The notes beneath the pieces were generated by a model. That model saw nothing but the letters and a program-made list of their open reading frames with translations, was not told where the DNA came from and did not search any database. Shown here piece by piece: positions 7,449 through 15,234 of a stretch of DNA of 27,034 nucleotides. Each line of letters starts with the position of its first letter. Within the stretch, counting starts at the first letter, position 1. The translations under genes and the position numbers were made by a program. The stretch comes from an uncultured Treponema sp. GTDB lineage: Bacteria > Spirochaetota > Spirochaetia > Treponematales > Treponemataceae. The stretch covers positions 1 through 27,034 of the forward strand of contig CALDIB010000091.1 of assembly GCA_937902125.1 (NCBI GenBank). Reading direction: 5' to 3'.

Positions 7449-7454
7449 GGGGAC

Positions 7455-8138
7455 ATGAAAAAGCCTGAGCGTTCTATTATTTTGTGCGGAATCAAGCACT
7501 GCGGAAAATCCACTCAAGGAAAGAAAATCGCGGAAGCGCTTCAAATTCCTTTTTACGACACAGACGACTTGATTTACGACCAAACAGGCTTGGACGCGCG
7601 GGGCCTTTACAAATCCCAGGGAAAAGAAGCCTTCGCTCAAGGGGAACTTGCCGCCTGCCAATTTTTGCGCGAGACTTTGCAAAACCTGCCAAGCGAAAAC
7701 GGCTCGCAAGGACAAAATGCGGCGGCTTTTGGCCAGCCCAAGAATCTCGGCGCCTCCGACAATTCATCGCAAGGCCAAAACGCCGCGGACGCAAAAGTTG
7801 CCGTAATCGCGACAGGCGGCGGCATTTGCGAAAACCTTGAGGCCGTGAAGATTCTAAAAAAATTAGGAACAATCGTTTATCTAGAAATAGAAGAAAGCGC
7901 CGCCGCCGGCCGCATTGTTCGCGAGGCCCGCTTTTTGCCCGACGGAACAATTCAAAACCTTCCCGCCTACATCGCGGCCAAAAACCCCGGCGGCCAAAAA
8001 CAAGTCCGAGAAATTTTTCACGATTTTTACATTGAGCGGACAAAAAAATACAAGGCCCTTTGCGACGTTTCCGTTTTAATGCAAGGCTCCCGACAAGAAA
8101 ACTGCAAAAAAATATTGTCCGCGCTGGGGCTGGATTAA
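7455..8138 (+). CDS. aroK: Shikimate kinase with a low-complexity insertion
   Basis: 227 aa. It phosphorylates shikimate to shikimate-3-phosphate in the chorismate pathway. The ATG at 7455 was chosen because MKKPERSIILCG leads straight into the P-loop G12-IKHC-G17-K18-S19-T20 and because the promoter sits 6 nt upstream. The open frame back to 7251 is not protein-like. Y34-D-T-D-D matches the shikimate-binding DxD region and ATGGGI (120-124) the GGG motif. Residues 78-112 are an Asn/Gln/Gly/Ala-rich insert containing SQGQNAA twice (84-90 and 105-111). The normal kinase core lacks it and it makes the protein longer than usual. A related P-loop sugar kinase is possible but less likely. The stop codon lies in the direct repeat bounding RM2. 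Confidence 0.8.
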   Translation: MKKPERSIILCGIKHCGKSTQGKKIAEALQIPFYDTDDLIYDQTGLDARGLYKSQGKEAFAQGELAACQFLRETLQNLPSENGSQGQNAAAFGQPKNLGASDNSSQGQNAADAKVAVIATGGGICENLEAVKILKKLGTIVYLEIEESAAAGRIVREARFLPDGTIQNLPAYIAAKNPGGQKQVREIFHDFYIERTKKYKALCDVSVLMQGSRQENCKKILSALGLD

Positions 8139-8148
8139 CGCCCGCAAC
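8135..8148. repeat. 14-bp direct repeat, left copy, bounding RM2
   Basis: TTAACGCCCGCAAC, identical to 10059-10072 and in the same orientation. Bases 2-4 are the stop codon of shikimate kinase. It looks like one side of a target duplication formed when the RM2 module entered. Confidence 0.7.
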
Positions 8149-8166
8149 AAACGCGGCGCTGTCATG

Positions 8167-9066
8167 CTACTTTATAAATTTCCACATATCTTCAACCAAG
8201 AAATTATCAAATGCTTTTATACGAGCATTTAGGAATGTGTCTTTTGTAATTGAAGGACGCAAATCCAAATAATAAACGCCATCCAATGGATTTAGCGCAA
8301 TTGTGTATGCCTTAAAATGGCCAGGTAAAAAAGTAGAATTGATTCCGTAAATTGCCTTGCTTTTGTTTTCTTTTCTTTGAACATCATTCAGAAAAATAGC
8401 AAAATGAGGAATATCAACATTTTTGAGTTTATTATACATATGCTTGTCTAAGAAGATTTTATCAATCCTATCTTTTGAAGATGTCTTTAATTGCCCGATA
8501 GCCTTTTCTTCATTTTTTGAGTTTAATAAAATAATATCATGCTCAAATTTCATTGTTTCGTCTGTATCAGCTAGATTTACAATTTCATCTTTATCATCAA
8601 TGTTGATTCCACAAGTCTTTACAGTATTTCTAATTAAAATTTCAAAATAATTTCCATTTTTCTTCTTTGCTTTGTTTGAATTATTTAAGGCATCTAATGT
8701 ACATCCAATACTTTGCTGGCAAGTATAAATTACAGAATTTATCGTTTTTCTAACTTCAAAATCATCTTTTATATCTTTAATATATGGGAGAGAATCTTCA
8801 AATATTTTTCTTGCTTTAGAGAAATTACTTGCTTTAATAAACAAATCAGAATTTATTGGGCGGGTAACACAGTGCTTTCCGTCGTCCTTGTATTGAATAA
8901 AGTGATAATTGCTTTCATTTTGAGAAACGATATCAGCTTGAATATTCGGAGTTATATTTTCTCCAAATTTTGTAAAATCCAAATATTCTTCTGCAAAATC
9001 TAAAAACCAAGAAAGTTCTTTAACTGAATCATCTTCAACTTTTCCAAGCAAAGTATACAATGTCAT
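8167..9066 (-). CDS. Type II restriction endonuclease, RM2 (PD-(D/E)xK type, specificity unknown)
   Basis: A 299-aa protein whose ATG overlaps the methyltransferase stop (ATGA), the usual place for the cognate endonuclease. I do not recognise the exact family. The likely nuclease centre is E142 (NGNYFEILIR), D177 (KFEHDIILLN) and Q192-L-K194 (IGQLKTSSKDR), matching a D-Xn-(E/Q)xK core. It is AT-rich, with Lys/Asn/Ile-heavy codon use unlike the flanking genes, and intact. Its gene converges on shikimate kinase with only 28 bp between the stops. The role rests on position plus motif, so the functional call is inference. Confidence 0.7.
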   Translation of the reverse strand: MTLYTLLGKVEDDSVKELSWFLDFAEEYLDFTKFGENITPNIQADIVSQNESNYHFIQYKDDGKHCVTRPINSDLFIKASNFSKARKIFEDSLPYIKDIKDDFEVRKTINSVIYTCQQSIGCTLDALNNSNKAKKKNGNYFEILIRNTVKTCGINIDDKDEIVNLADTDETMKFEHDIILLNSKNEEKAIGQLKTSSKDRIDKIFLDKHMYNKLKNVDIPHFAIFLNDVQRKENKSKAIYGINSTFLPGHFKAYTIALNPLDGVYYLDLRPSITKDTFLNARIKAFDNFLVEDMWKFIK

Positions 9067-9992
9067 TTAAGGCTTCTTCTCCTTTCTTCATTTTCTTTAT
9101 CAAAAGCAATCCATTCCTCTATAGATTTATGTTTTACTTTTCGCAATCGGGAATTTGCCATTTTGTTATATTCTTTGCAATTGTCATTTACAAGAAAATT
9201 TCTATTTAACTCTGTTGCAACAACAGCTGTTGTTCCGGAACCTGAAAATGGATCTACGATAATATCATTTTTATTTGATGACGCAAGAATCAATTTTCTT
9301 AGCAAAGCTTCTGGCTTTTGCGTTGGATGTTCTGTTTTCTCTTCCATTCCATTGCAAGTTGTAGGCAAATTTATAACATCTTTCGGTTTTGCCCCATTAG
9401 GATTCGGCTGCCATATTTTGTTGGGCTGTCCTACCCCATATTGACTATTTTTGCCATTCAACTTTCTCTCTGGATATTTTATAGTATGCTTATTGTATGG
9501 AATTCTTATTTGGTCAATATTAAAAGTAAAATCCTTTGATTTTCTTAAACAAAGAATACTTTCATGGCTTCTTCCCCAATCATTGCTTAAATTCGCTTTA
9601 TTATCATAATACCAAATAAGCCATTTGCATTTATAAAAATAGTCCATCGCAGGTCTTTTTAAATCAGCTAATATTTCTGTAAAACCACAAATATACAATG
9701 TTCCAGAATCCTTAAGTATTCTAGACGCTTCCTTTATCCAATTCATAGACCAATTAACATATTCGTCTATGGTTCCAATATTATCCCAAGATGTTTTTTT
9801 TATATTGTATGGAGGATCAGCAAAAACTGTATCAACAGAGTTATCTTTTATCGATTTTAAGAAATAGACACAATCTGAATTATATATTGCTCCATTTTCA
9901 TATATGAATTGAAAACCAGTGTCTAGCGTATAATCCTTTGTTGAGAAAAATGAATTAAATTCATCCTCTTTTAATACTGGCAATCCACCCAT
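9063..9992 (-). CDS. Type II DNA methyltransferase, beta-class, RM2
   Basis: A 309-aa SAM-dependent adenine-N6 or cytosine-N4 methyltransferase. Catalytic D59-P-P-Y62-N comes first (motif IV), then the target-recognition region, HPTQKP at 222-227 and the SAM-binding DPFSGSGTTA at 247-256. That is the beta order. It is intact and strongly AT-rich compared with shikimate kinase and slyD on either side, suggesting recent acquisition. It forms an overlapping pair with the endonuclease. It is only distantly related to the RM1 enzyme: they share the motifs but differ in the recognition region, so a different target site is likely. Confidence 0.9.
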   Translation of the reverse strand: MGGLPVLKEDEFNSFFSTKDYTLDTGFQFIYENGAIYNSDCVYFLKSIKDNSVDTVFADPPYNIKKTSWDNIGTIDEYVNWSMNWIKEASRILKDSGTLYICGFTEILADLKRPAMDYFYKCKWLIWYYDNKANLSNDWGRSHESILCLRKSKDFTFNIDQIRIPYNKHTIKYPERKLNGKNSQYGVGQPNKIWQPNPNGAKPKDVINLPTTCNGMEEKTEHPTQKPEALLRKLILASSNKNDIIVDPFSGSGTTAVVATELNRNFLVNDNCKEYNKMANSRLRKVKHKSIEEWIAFDKENEERRRSLK

Positions 9993-9999
9993 AAATAAA

Positions 10000-10028
10000 A
10001 GAATAGCGCAATTTACTAAAAAAATCTA
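10000..10028 (-). promoter_or_regulatory. Probable promoter of the RM2 methyltransferase (leaderless)
   Basis: On the minus strand: TAGATT at 10028-10023 (poor -35), 17 bp, TATTCT at 10005-10000, then 7 nt to the ATG at 9992. Spacing matches the other leaderless promoters here, but the -35 box is weak. Confidence 0.45.
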
Positions 10029-10058
10029 TAGTTTAATTCTGGCACAACATTCCAAGCT

Positions 10059-10072
10059 TTAACGCCCGCAAC
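10059..10072. repeat. 14-bp direct repeat, right copy, bounding RM2
   Basis: TTAACGCCCGCAAC, the same as 8135-8148. Its first three bases are the reverse-strand stop codon of the SlyD-like gene and the rest encodes that protein's last residues. This copy is therefore probably the original and the left one the duplicate. Confidence 0.7.
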
Positions 10073-10643
10073 CGCAGCCTTCTCCACCGCAACCGCCGTC
10101 GCCGCAGTCGCCGTCGCAGTCATCTCCGCAACCGCCGCCGCAATTTCCGCAGGAACAGCCTCCGCCGCAAGCGCAACCGCCGGTGTAAACGGAGCCGGCC
10201 TCAATTTGTTCAAGGCTTGCGTTGGCCACGTCCTTAACTTCAACCTCAAAGCAAAGGGTCTTTCCGGCCAGCTCGTGGTTGGCGTCAACGGTAATCGTGT
10301 CGTCGCCCACTTCCGTCACATGGACAACCACAGGGCCGGCGTTGGATTCGGCTTGAAACGCCATTCCCGCTTTTATATCCAAATCTGGGTCAAACTGTTC
10401 CCGGGGAACTTTTGTCACAAGCTTGGGGTCGTATTGGCCGTAAGCTTCTTCAGGCTGAACCGTGACGCTCAATTTGTCGCCAGGCTCCTTTCCTTCAAGC
10501 GCCTTTTCCAAGCCCACAATCAAATTTCCTCGGCCGTGCAAGTATTCAAAGGCTCCGGCTTCATGGGAAGAGTCCAAAACTTTTCCCTCCGTGTCCTTTA
10601 AAACATATTCAATCGCGACAATCTTATTTTTTTCTATCTTCAT
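10059..10643 (-). CDS. slyD: FKBP-type peptidyl-prolyl isomerase, SlyD-like, with Cys-rich metal-binding tail
   Basis: A 194-aa cytoplasmic prolyl isomerase and metallochaperone. The FKBP core shows VAIEYVLKDTEGKVLDSS, FEYLHGRGNLIVGLEKALEGKEPGD and QPEEAYGQYDP. The insert-in-flap (IF) chaperone domain is in the middle (FDPDLDIKAGMAFQ through VDANHELAGKTLCFEVEV). The NHELAGK segment is diagnostic of SlyD. The tail from about residue 155 holds 11 Cys among Gly/Asp and no His, unlike the His-rich tails of enterobacterial SlyD. It starts just after nfu stops (2-bp gap), so the two probably form an operon, with a shared theme of metal or Fe-S handling. The final codons lie in the direct repeat bounding RM2. 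Confidence 0.88.
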   Translation of the reverse strand: MKIEKNKIVAIEYVLKDTEGKVLDSSHEAGAFEYLHGRGNLIVGLEKALEGKEPGDKLSVTVQPEEAYGQYDPKLVTKVPREQFDPDLDIKAGMAFQAESNAGPVVVHVTEVGDDTITVDANHELAGKTLCFEVEVKDVANASLEQIEAGSVYTGGCACGGGCSCGNCGGGCGDDCDGDCGDGGCGGEGCGCGR

Positions 10644-10645
10644 AA

Positions 10646-10900
10646 TTAAAATCCATAGTCAGACGCAGGAGTGTCGTTCACAACTTCCGTCACTTCAGGG
10701 CAGGCGTCTTTCAAGAACTGCTCAACGCCCATCTTTAGCGTCATAGTGGCCATGGGGCAAGAGCCGCAAGCGCCCGTCAACTTTAGGTGAACCCTCTTTT
10801 CCTCGTCAATCGAAATAAATTCCATGTCGCCGCCGTCGGCCTGCAACTGCGGACGGAACGCGTCCAAGGCTTCTTTTACTTTCGCCTCAAGTTCTTCCAT
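10646..10900 (-). CDS. nfu: NifU C-terminal-domain (Nfu-type) iron-sulfur scaffold protein
   Basis: An 84-aa protein consisting only of the Nfu domain: EELEAKVKEALDAFRPQLQADGGD, then LTGACGSCPM with the Fe-S-binding C45-x2-C48 and MTLKMGVEQFLK. It should carry or deliver an Fe-S cluster. The ATG at 10900 has a good Shine-Dalgarno (AGGAG) 7 nt upstream, in contrast to the leaderless genes nearby. I found no clear promoter between it and the upstream terminator. The SlyD-like gene follows at 2 bp. Confidence 0.88.
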   Translation of the reverse strand: MEELEAKVKEALDAFRPQLQADGGDMEFISIDEEKRVHLKLTGACGSCPMATMTLKMGVEQFLKDACPEVTEVVNDTPASDYGF

Positions 10901-10935
10901 TACAAAACTCCTGTTTGAATTTGAAAAAAATGTAT

Positions 10936-10974
10936 CAAAAAAAAGCCTTTTGCGCTAGCGCCCTTTGAGGCTTG
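10936..10974 (-). terminator. Intrinsic terminator for the antiporter operon
   Basis: On the minus strand, AAGCCT (10973-10968) pairs with AGGCTT (10948-10943) around an inner GCGC-TA-GCGC, followed by a run of eight T (10944-10937). It lies downstream of the 68-aa gene and upstream of nfu, so it ends the antiporter transcript. Confidence 0.65.
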
Positions 10975-11089
10975 CAATTCTTACAACATTGCCGTCATAT
11001 AAACGGGCAGATATATTATGCCGTCCCTTTCCTTATAGTCCGCAGTATGCAAAACAAAACACGCGCGCCATGTTGCCTTCACTGTAACT

Positions 11090-11296
11090 TCAAACGTCCT
11101 TTTCCCCTCTAACCATAGGCCCGTATACTCTAATGATTTTCTGCACCGCGGCCATGTCGTTTCTTTTCATGGCCTTTTCGTCCTCTAAAATTTGCATCAA
11201 CATTTTATTTGACTTGTCATATCCTTTTCGACCGTACCGGCCAATCATGAAATTCATTGTCTCACGCGCAACTTCAATCTTGACAAAATCGTTCAT
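11090..11296 (-). CDS. Small conserved-looking protein of unknown function
   Basis: 68 aa (MNDFVKIEVARETMNFMIGR...), charged and helical, with no signal peptide or membrane segment. I do not recognise a family. It starts 3 nt after the antiporter stop codon and is followed by an intrinsic terminator 115 bp on, so it is the second gene of the antiporter operon. It may be a small cytosolic partner of the transporter or an unrelated passenger. Codon use resembles that of its neighbours. Confidence 0.55.
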   Translation of the reverse strand: MNDFVKIEVARETMNFMIGRYGRKGYDKSNKMLMQILEDEKAMKRNDMAAVQKIIRVYGPMVRGEKDV

Positions 11297-11299
11297 ACT

Positions 11300-13027
11300 C
11301 TACCCCAGCCTTTCAATTTTTCTGCGCAGCTCTATTATGCGGGAATGGACGTAATGGTCTAGCGCGGGCTTTTCCAACAAGCCTAATAGTTTTTCGTTGT
11401 CGCCAACAATGGGCATGGCTTCGGTGTCGTATTTGTCAAAGAGCGCGTAGGCTTCGGGAAGAGTGTTTTGGGGAGAACAAGTTACGGTCACAGGATCCAT
11501 TATGTCGGCGGCCAAAAGATTTTCCGCCAGCTCGCCGATGGCCAGCGTTTCTTTTAAGTGCTCAAGAGAAATCACGCCAATCAATTTTCCGTTTTCAGAG
11601 CGAACGGCGTAATTTAAATTGTTGTGGCGATAAAAGGAATCCAATATGGCGCGGATGGTTTGCGTTTCGGAAACGATTGCGGGAGACGTTTCCGAGCAAA
11701 TCTTGTCGGCGCCCCAAGTGACGTCGGCCACCTTTGTGTTTTTCTTGATGTCGTCTTCCGTGATGTTCAAGCCAACTTCGCCGGCCTTGGTCACTCCGTA
11801 TTTCACAAAGACAGGTCCAATCAACTGAACGATAAAAGTCGTGGCCGTGATGATAAGCAAAATCTGCGGTCCGATGGAATCTGCAAAATCGTTTCCAGCG
11901 GCAATGGAAAGTCCTATGGCAACTCCCGCCTGAGAAAGAAGGCAGCAAGGCAAATACTTTCTGACGGCAGCCGGCGCCCTTGTAATCCAGGCGCCGATTG
12001 TGGCGCCCGCGCTTTTTCCAAAAGAGCGGCCCAAAACATAAACCGCGGCCAACAAGCCCAGGTATGGAGTGACAATCCAAATGTCAAGTTTGGCTCCCAC
12101 AAGGACAAAGAACAAGACATAAACAGGCGGCGTGAATTTTTCCACAAGGGTAAAGACCTGCCGCGTTTTTGCCGGCGCGAAATTCACCATAAAAAAGCCT
12201 AAGGACATGGCGGCCAAAATGTTGTCCAAGTTCAAAAAGAAAGCCACGCCCGTACACAAAAAAAGGCTTCCCAGCGCGAACGAAAGTATGCGGCCGTCTT
12301 CGTTCATAATGTTCTTTATCATGAACGTCAAAACAAGGCCAAAAGCGGCGCCCAAAAGAATGGAGCCAAAAATGTCCCGGCCTATCATCAAAAGTTGCGC
12401 GGCAAAAGAAACTGAAGTTCCATTTAAAAGCGGAGACGAAATTGAATTTGCGATGGCGTATAGAATCAAGGCCACAGCGTCGTCCATGGCGACAATTCCG
12501 TAAACGATTGTTGTCAAAGGTCCGCTCGTTCTATATTCGGCAAGAACGTCAGTTGTGGCCGCGGGAGCGGTGGCCGAACAAATGGCCCCCAAGACCAAGC
12601 CCATGGCCGCTGACACTGGCAAGTTTCCTGTAGCCGCCAAAGAAATGGCAAAGATGCAGCCGCCGACAATAAAAAATGGAGTGACAGATTCAAAAAGCAA
12701 GATGCCCACAAATTGCTTTCCGTATTTTTTTATCACCCCCAACTTTAATTCCGCGCCGATTAAAAATCCGATTAAAGAAAGGGAGACCGCGCTGACAGGG
12801 TTAAGGGAAGCGATGGTTTCTTTTCCCAAAAGCTGCAAGCCGCTTGAGCCGATTATGATTCCGATTACAATGTAGCCCACCACTTGAGGAATCTTGAGTT
12901 TTTTGAAAATCCGTCCGCCCAGCGCGCCAAAGAACATTATTATTCCCAAAAGCAAAACTACTTGAGTGGATTGAAGAGAATAAAAATGCATGGCTTTTGG
13001 CAAAAGGTTGCTAAAAGGGTCGTTCAT
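11300..13027 (-). CDS. CPA-family monovalent cation/proton antiporter with CBS-domain pair
   Basis: A 575-aa inner-membrane exchanger of the Na+/H+ or K+/H+ type. Residues about 22-410 form 12 or so hydrophobic helices, including KIPQVVGYIVIGIIIG near the start and the paired aspartates in GIVAMDDAVALILY, typical of the ion-binding helix of CPA transporters. Residues about 460-565 form two CBS-like units (AVRSENGKLIGVISLEHL; ADIMDPVTVTCSPQNTLPEAYALFDKYDTEAMPIV), probably an adenine-nucleotide-sensing gate. The ATG at 13027 follows a near-perfect promoter by 6 nt. The ion preferred cannot be assigned. Confidence 0.87.
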   Translation of the reverse strand: MNDPFSNLLPKAMHFYSLQSTQVVLLLGIIMFFGALGGRIFKKLKIPQVVGYIVIGIIIGSSGLQLLGKETIASLNPVSAVSLSLIGFLIGAELKLGVIKKYGKQFVGILLFESVTPFFIVGGCIFAISLAATGNLPVSAAMGLVLGAICSATAPAATTDVLAEYRTSGPLTTIVYGIVAMDDAVALILYAIANSISSPLLNGTSVSFAAQLLMIGRDIFGSILLGAAFGLVLTFMIKNIMNEDGRILSFALGSLFLCTGVAFFLNLDNILAAMSLGFFMVNFAPAKTRQVFTLVEKFTPPVYVLFFVLVGAKLDIWIVTPYLGLLAAVYVLGRSFGKSAGATIGAWITRAPAAVRKYLPCCLLSQAGVAIGLSIAAGNDFADSIGPQILLIITATTFIVQLIGPVFVKYGVTKAGEVGLNITEDDIKKNTKVADVTWGADKICSETSPAIVSETQTIRAILDSFYRHNNLNYAVRSENGKLIGVISLEHLKETLAIGELAENLLAADIMDPVTVTCSPQNTLPEAYALFDKYDTEAMPIVGDNEKLLGLLEKPALDHYVHSRIIELRRKIERLG

Positions 13028-13033
13028 TGCGAC

Positions 13034-13062
13034 AGTATAGCAATTTGCATTGCCTATGTCAA
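13034..13062 (-). promoter_or_regulatory. Promoter of the antiporter operon (leaderless)
   Basis: On the minus strand: TTGACA (13062-13057), exactly 17 bp, TATACT (13039-13034), then 6 nt to the ATG at 13027. It is one of the best consensus promoters in the window, with no space for a 5' leader. Confidence 0.85.
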
Positions 13063-13071
13063 AGCGGCGGC

Positions 13072-15234
13072 TTACATCAACTCGCTAACAATGTCGCAAG
13101 GATTCTTGCCATTGTAAAGGTAGGCATACATGGCCGCGGCGGAAACCACCCGGCGGCCGTAGTCTCTGGTTTCGGCAAAAGGAAGAGTTTCCAAAAACAA
13201 GTCGCTCCACAATTCGCCTTGGGAATTCAACTCAATTTTGCTGCTCCTAATCCAGCGCCGCGCCACCGTGATTCCCGCGTTATAGGCGAACAAAGCCAAA
13301 ATGCCGGAATCGTTCAAGCGCTTTTTTAAATTTGAATAATAATACGTTCCAAATCGAATGTTTGTGGCCGGATCAAGCAAATCGTAGTCTTGAACTTTTA
13401 AGCGCTTGGCGCAATCAGCGGCGGTGGCTTCCATAAGCTGGGTCAAGCCAACCGCGCCCGCGTGGCTTTGGACTCTAGGCTCAAAAAAACTTTCAGTTCG
13501 TATAAGCGCGAACATCAAATAATCGTCAACCTCAAATTCTTTCGCGGACTCTTGAACGCTTTGCAAAAAGTTTTGCGGATACAAAAGCTCAAAGGCTTTG
13601 CGGCTAATTTGAGCGCCGTCAAGATTGGCGGCCCGAGCCATCATCCTCAAGGACTTTGAATAATAGTCGTTTTTGTTGTCGGCCATTTTTCGCAAAAATT
13701 CGCTCAAAGCGGCGACGCTTTCCAAGTCAATCATCCTTGAGTCTTTGTCGTAAAAAAATTTCCATTCGTCATAAATATATTCCCCAAGGCCAAAATCCGC
13801 GTAGCCCAAAAGCAATTTGCGGGCGCTTTCAGCCTCTTCCGCCGACACTTTTTCAGGAACAAGGGGAGCCGCGTCTTTTTTGGAAAAGAACAGGCTCTCA
13901 ACTTCTTTGGTGGAAAGATCCAATTTTTTTGCGGCCAAAAGTTTGTAATAAACATAAGTTCCGCTCTGGCTATGGGCGGCGGCGTTGTAGGCTGCCTTAA
14001 TCTTTTCTTTGTCGGCCCCTTTCACTTGGCTTTCCAAAACCCGCGCCGTCAAATAAGCGTATTTTGAAACCGTCGCTTGGCTGGCAAAATCTTTTACAAT
14101 GTCATAAACTTTTTCAAAGCTTTCCCATTTTCCGCCGCTAAAAAGCAAAACGGAAAGGGAATCAAAAAAATCGTCAAAGTATTCTTTTTGGCAAAACGAC
14201 GTCGCGTATTTTTCAAGGCCCAAAATGGCTTCGTCCGTGGAAATTTTCAAGCCAGCCTGCAAGTAATACCAAAGCGCTTGGTCACGCTCGCCGTCGTCTC
14301 CGGCCAACGACAAGGCGGCTTCAAATTGCTTTAAGGCGCGGCGGCGGTAGTTGTCGTTCTTGTTGTAAAGCAAGCCGGAATAAATCATCGCGTAGTATTT
14401 TATTTTTTTTTCGTCCCAAAAATCGCTTTGCGAAAGTTCAGCAAAATAACGGGCGTTCTTTATGTCTTCGCCGCTTCCGTTGACGCAGGCGCGGCCCATG
14501 TCGGCCACCAGTTGCCAAGTCAAAGGCAGGAGTTTTTTTTCTATCGCAATGTCGCGAATTTGCTCCAGCATTTCAAAGGCGGCGTTGTAGTTTCCCCGGT
14601 AAATGGCGATTCTAAATTGCAGGACAATATCCATGTTCGCCGCAAAATCAGAAAAACTTGCGCCGCCTTCTTCAAAACCGCCAAAAATTTCGTCCAATTC
14701 GTCCCGAGCGTTCTGCTTGTAAAATTCGTAGTGAACGTCGCTTATTCTTCTTTGGGTGAACCAATCGTAAAGTTCTTGATCATGCCGCGAGTCGTTTTTT
14801 TTGGACAGCGCCAGCAAGCGCATGGCCGCCAATGAATTGTCGCAGGAAGAAAGGTCTATTCCGTCCGTAGCCTCAATGGCGTGGGCCCATTCTTTGTCGA
14901 CGACAAATTCCTTGCAAGCAAAAAGGCGGGCGTCGTCGTCCTTGTAATTTTTTAAGAATTCCGAAGATTTTTTTATTCTTTGCTGAATGTCGCCCATCAA
15001 GCTCAATTGCATCGCCGAGCGGCGGGCGGCCCAATAGCTTCCGCCCTTTTGGGAGCGCAAAAAAAACTTTTGGGCTTTTTCCGAATCCTTTTCCTTTAAG
15101 GCTAAGAGTCCGTTAAAATAGTTCGCGTCCGCCCCGTAGGATTTGTTCAAAGATTTTTTTTCCTGAGAGCAGGCGGTGAACAACGAGAAAAAGACAATAG
15201 CCAGCGCGAATTTTTTTGCGCGAGACAGCATCAT
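13072..15234 (-). CDS. Soluble lytic murein transglycosylase-like lipoprotein (SLT domain, helical repeats)
   Basis: A 720-aa secreted lipoprotein that should cleave peptidoglycan glycan strands. The signal peptide ends with LFTAC, lipid-modified C22. A long helical TPR-like superhelix runs from about 30 to 560. The C-terminal SLT (lysozyme-fold) domain starts near 570: ALIRTESFFEPR with catalytic Glu about 581, then SHAGAVGLTQLMEATA, NIRFGTYYYSNLKKRL and ALFAYNAG. Overall design matches Slt70. The ATG at 15234 overlaps the stop of the LysM gene (ATGA), so the two envelope proteins are made together from the LysM promoter. Confidence 0.9.
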   Translation of the reverse strand: MMLSRAKKFALAIVFFSLFTACSQEKKSLNKSYGADANYFNGLLALKEKDSEKAQKFFLRSQKGGSYWAARRSAMQLSLMGDIQQRIKKSSEFLKNYKDDDARLFACKEFVVDKEWAHAIEATDGIDLSSCDNSLAAMRLLALSKKNDSRHDQELYDWFTQRRISDVHYEFYKQNARDELDEIFGGFEEGGASFSDFAANMDIVLQFRIAIYRGNYNAAFEMLEQIRDIAIEKKLLPLTWQLVADMGRACVNGSGEDIKNARYFAELSQSDFWDEKKIKYYAMIYSGLLYNKNDNYRRRALKQFEAALSLAGDDGERDQALWYYLQAGLKISTDEAILGLEKYATSFCQKEYFDDFFDSLSVLLFSGGKWESFEKVYDIVKDFASQATVSKYAYLTARVLESQVKGADKEKIKAAYNAAAHSQSGTYVYYKLLAAKKLDLSTKEVESLFFSKKDAAPLVPEKVSAEEAESARKLLLGYADFGLGEYIYDEWKFFYDKDSRMIDLESVAALSEFLRKMADNKNDYYSKSLRMMARAANLDGAQISRKAFELLYPQNFLQSVQESAKEFEVDDYLMFALIRTESFFEPRVQSHAGAVGLTQLMEATAADCAKRLKVQDYDLLDPATNIRFGTYYYSNLKKRLNDSGILALFAYNAGITVARRWIRSSKIELNSQGELWSDLFLETLPFAETRDYGRRVVSAAAMYAYLYNGKNPCDIVSELM

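Larger units (their letters stand above)
7140..7454. other. Gene-free divergent intergenic region with several inverted repeats
   Basis: 315 bp between the divergent Lrp and shikimate kinase genes. Only the two promoters (7139-7167 minus, 7420-7448 plus) and structured DNA are visible. The structured DNA comprises the large dyad at 7211-7302, a perfect hairpin CTCATTCC-TTC-GGAATGAG at 7309-7327, and the small palindrome GCGCTAGCGC near 7408-7417. An in-frame extension upstream of the kinase ATG is open, but it translates to unrelated sequence and would be cut by the promoter. No gene is supported. Confidence 0.6.

Noticed and set aside
7251..7454. N-terminal extension of shikimate kinase to an upstream start
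   Set aside because: The extra residues are not protein-like, cover the large hairpins, and include the promoter. The ATG at 7455 fits the family.
7492..8043. 183-aa minus-strand frame over shikimate kinase
   Set aside because: Arg/Phe-rich low-complexity translation with no motif. The plus-strand kinase has P-loop and GGG motifs.
11624..12202. 192-aa plus-strand frame inside the antiporter gene
   Set aside because: It is antisense to transmembrane-helix codons and its translation has no recognisable domain or start signals.
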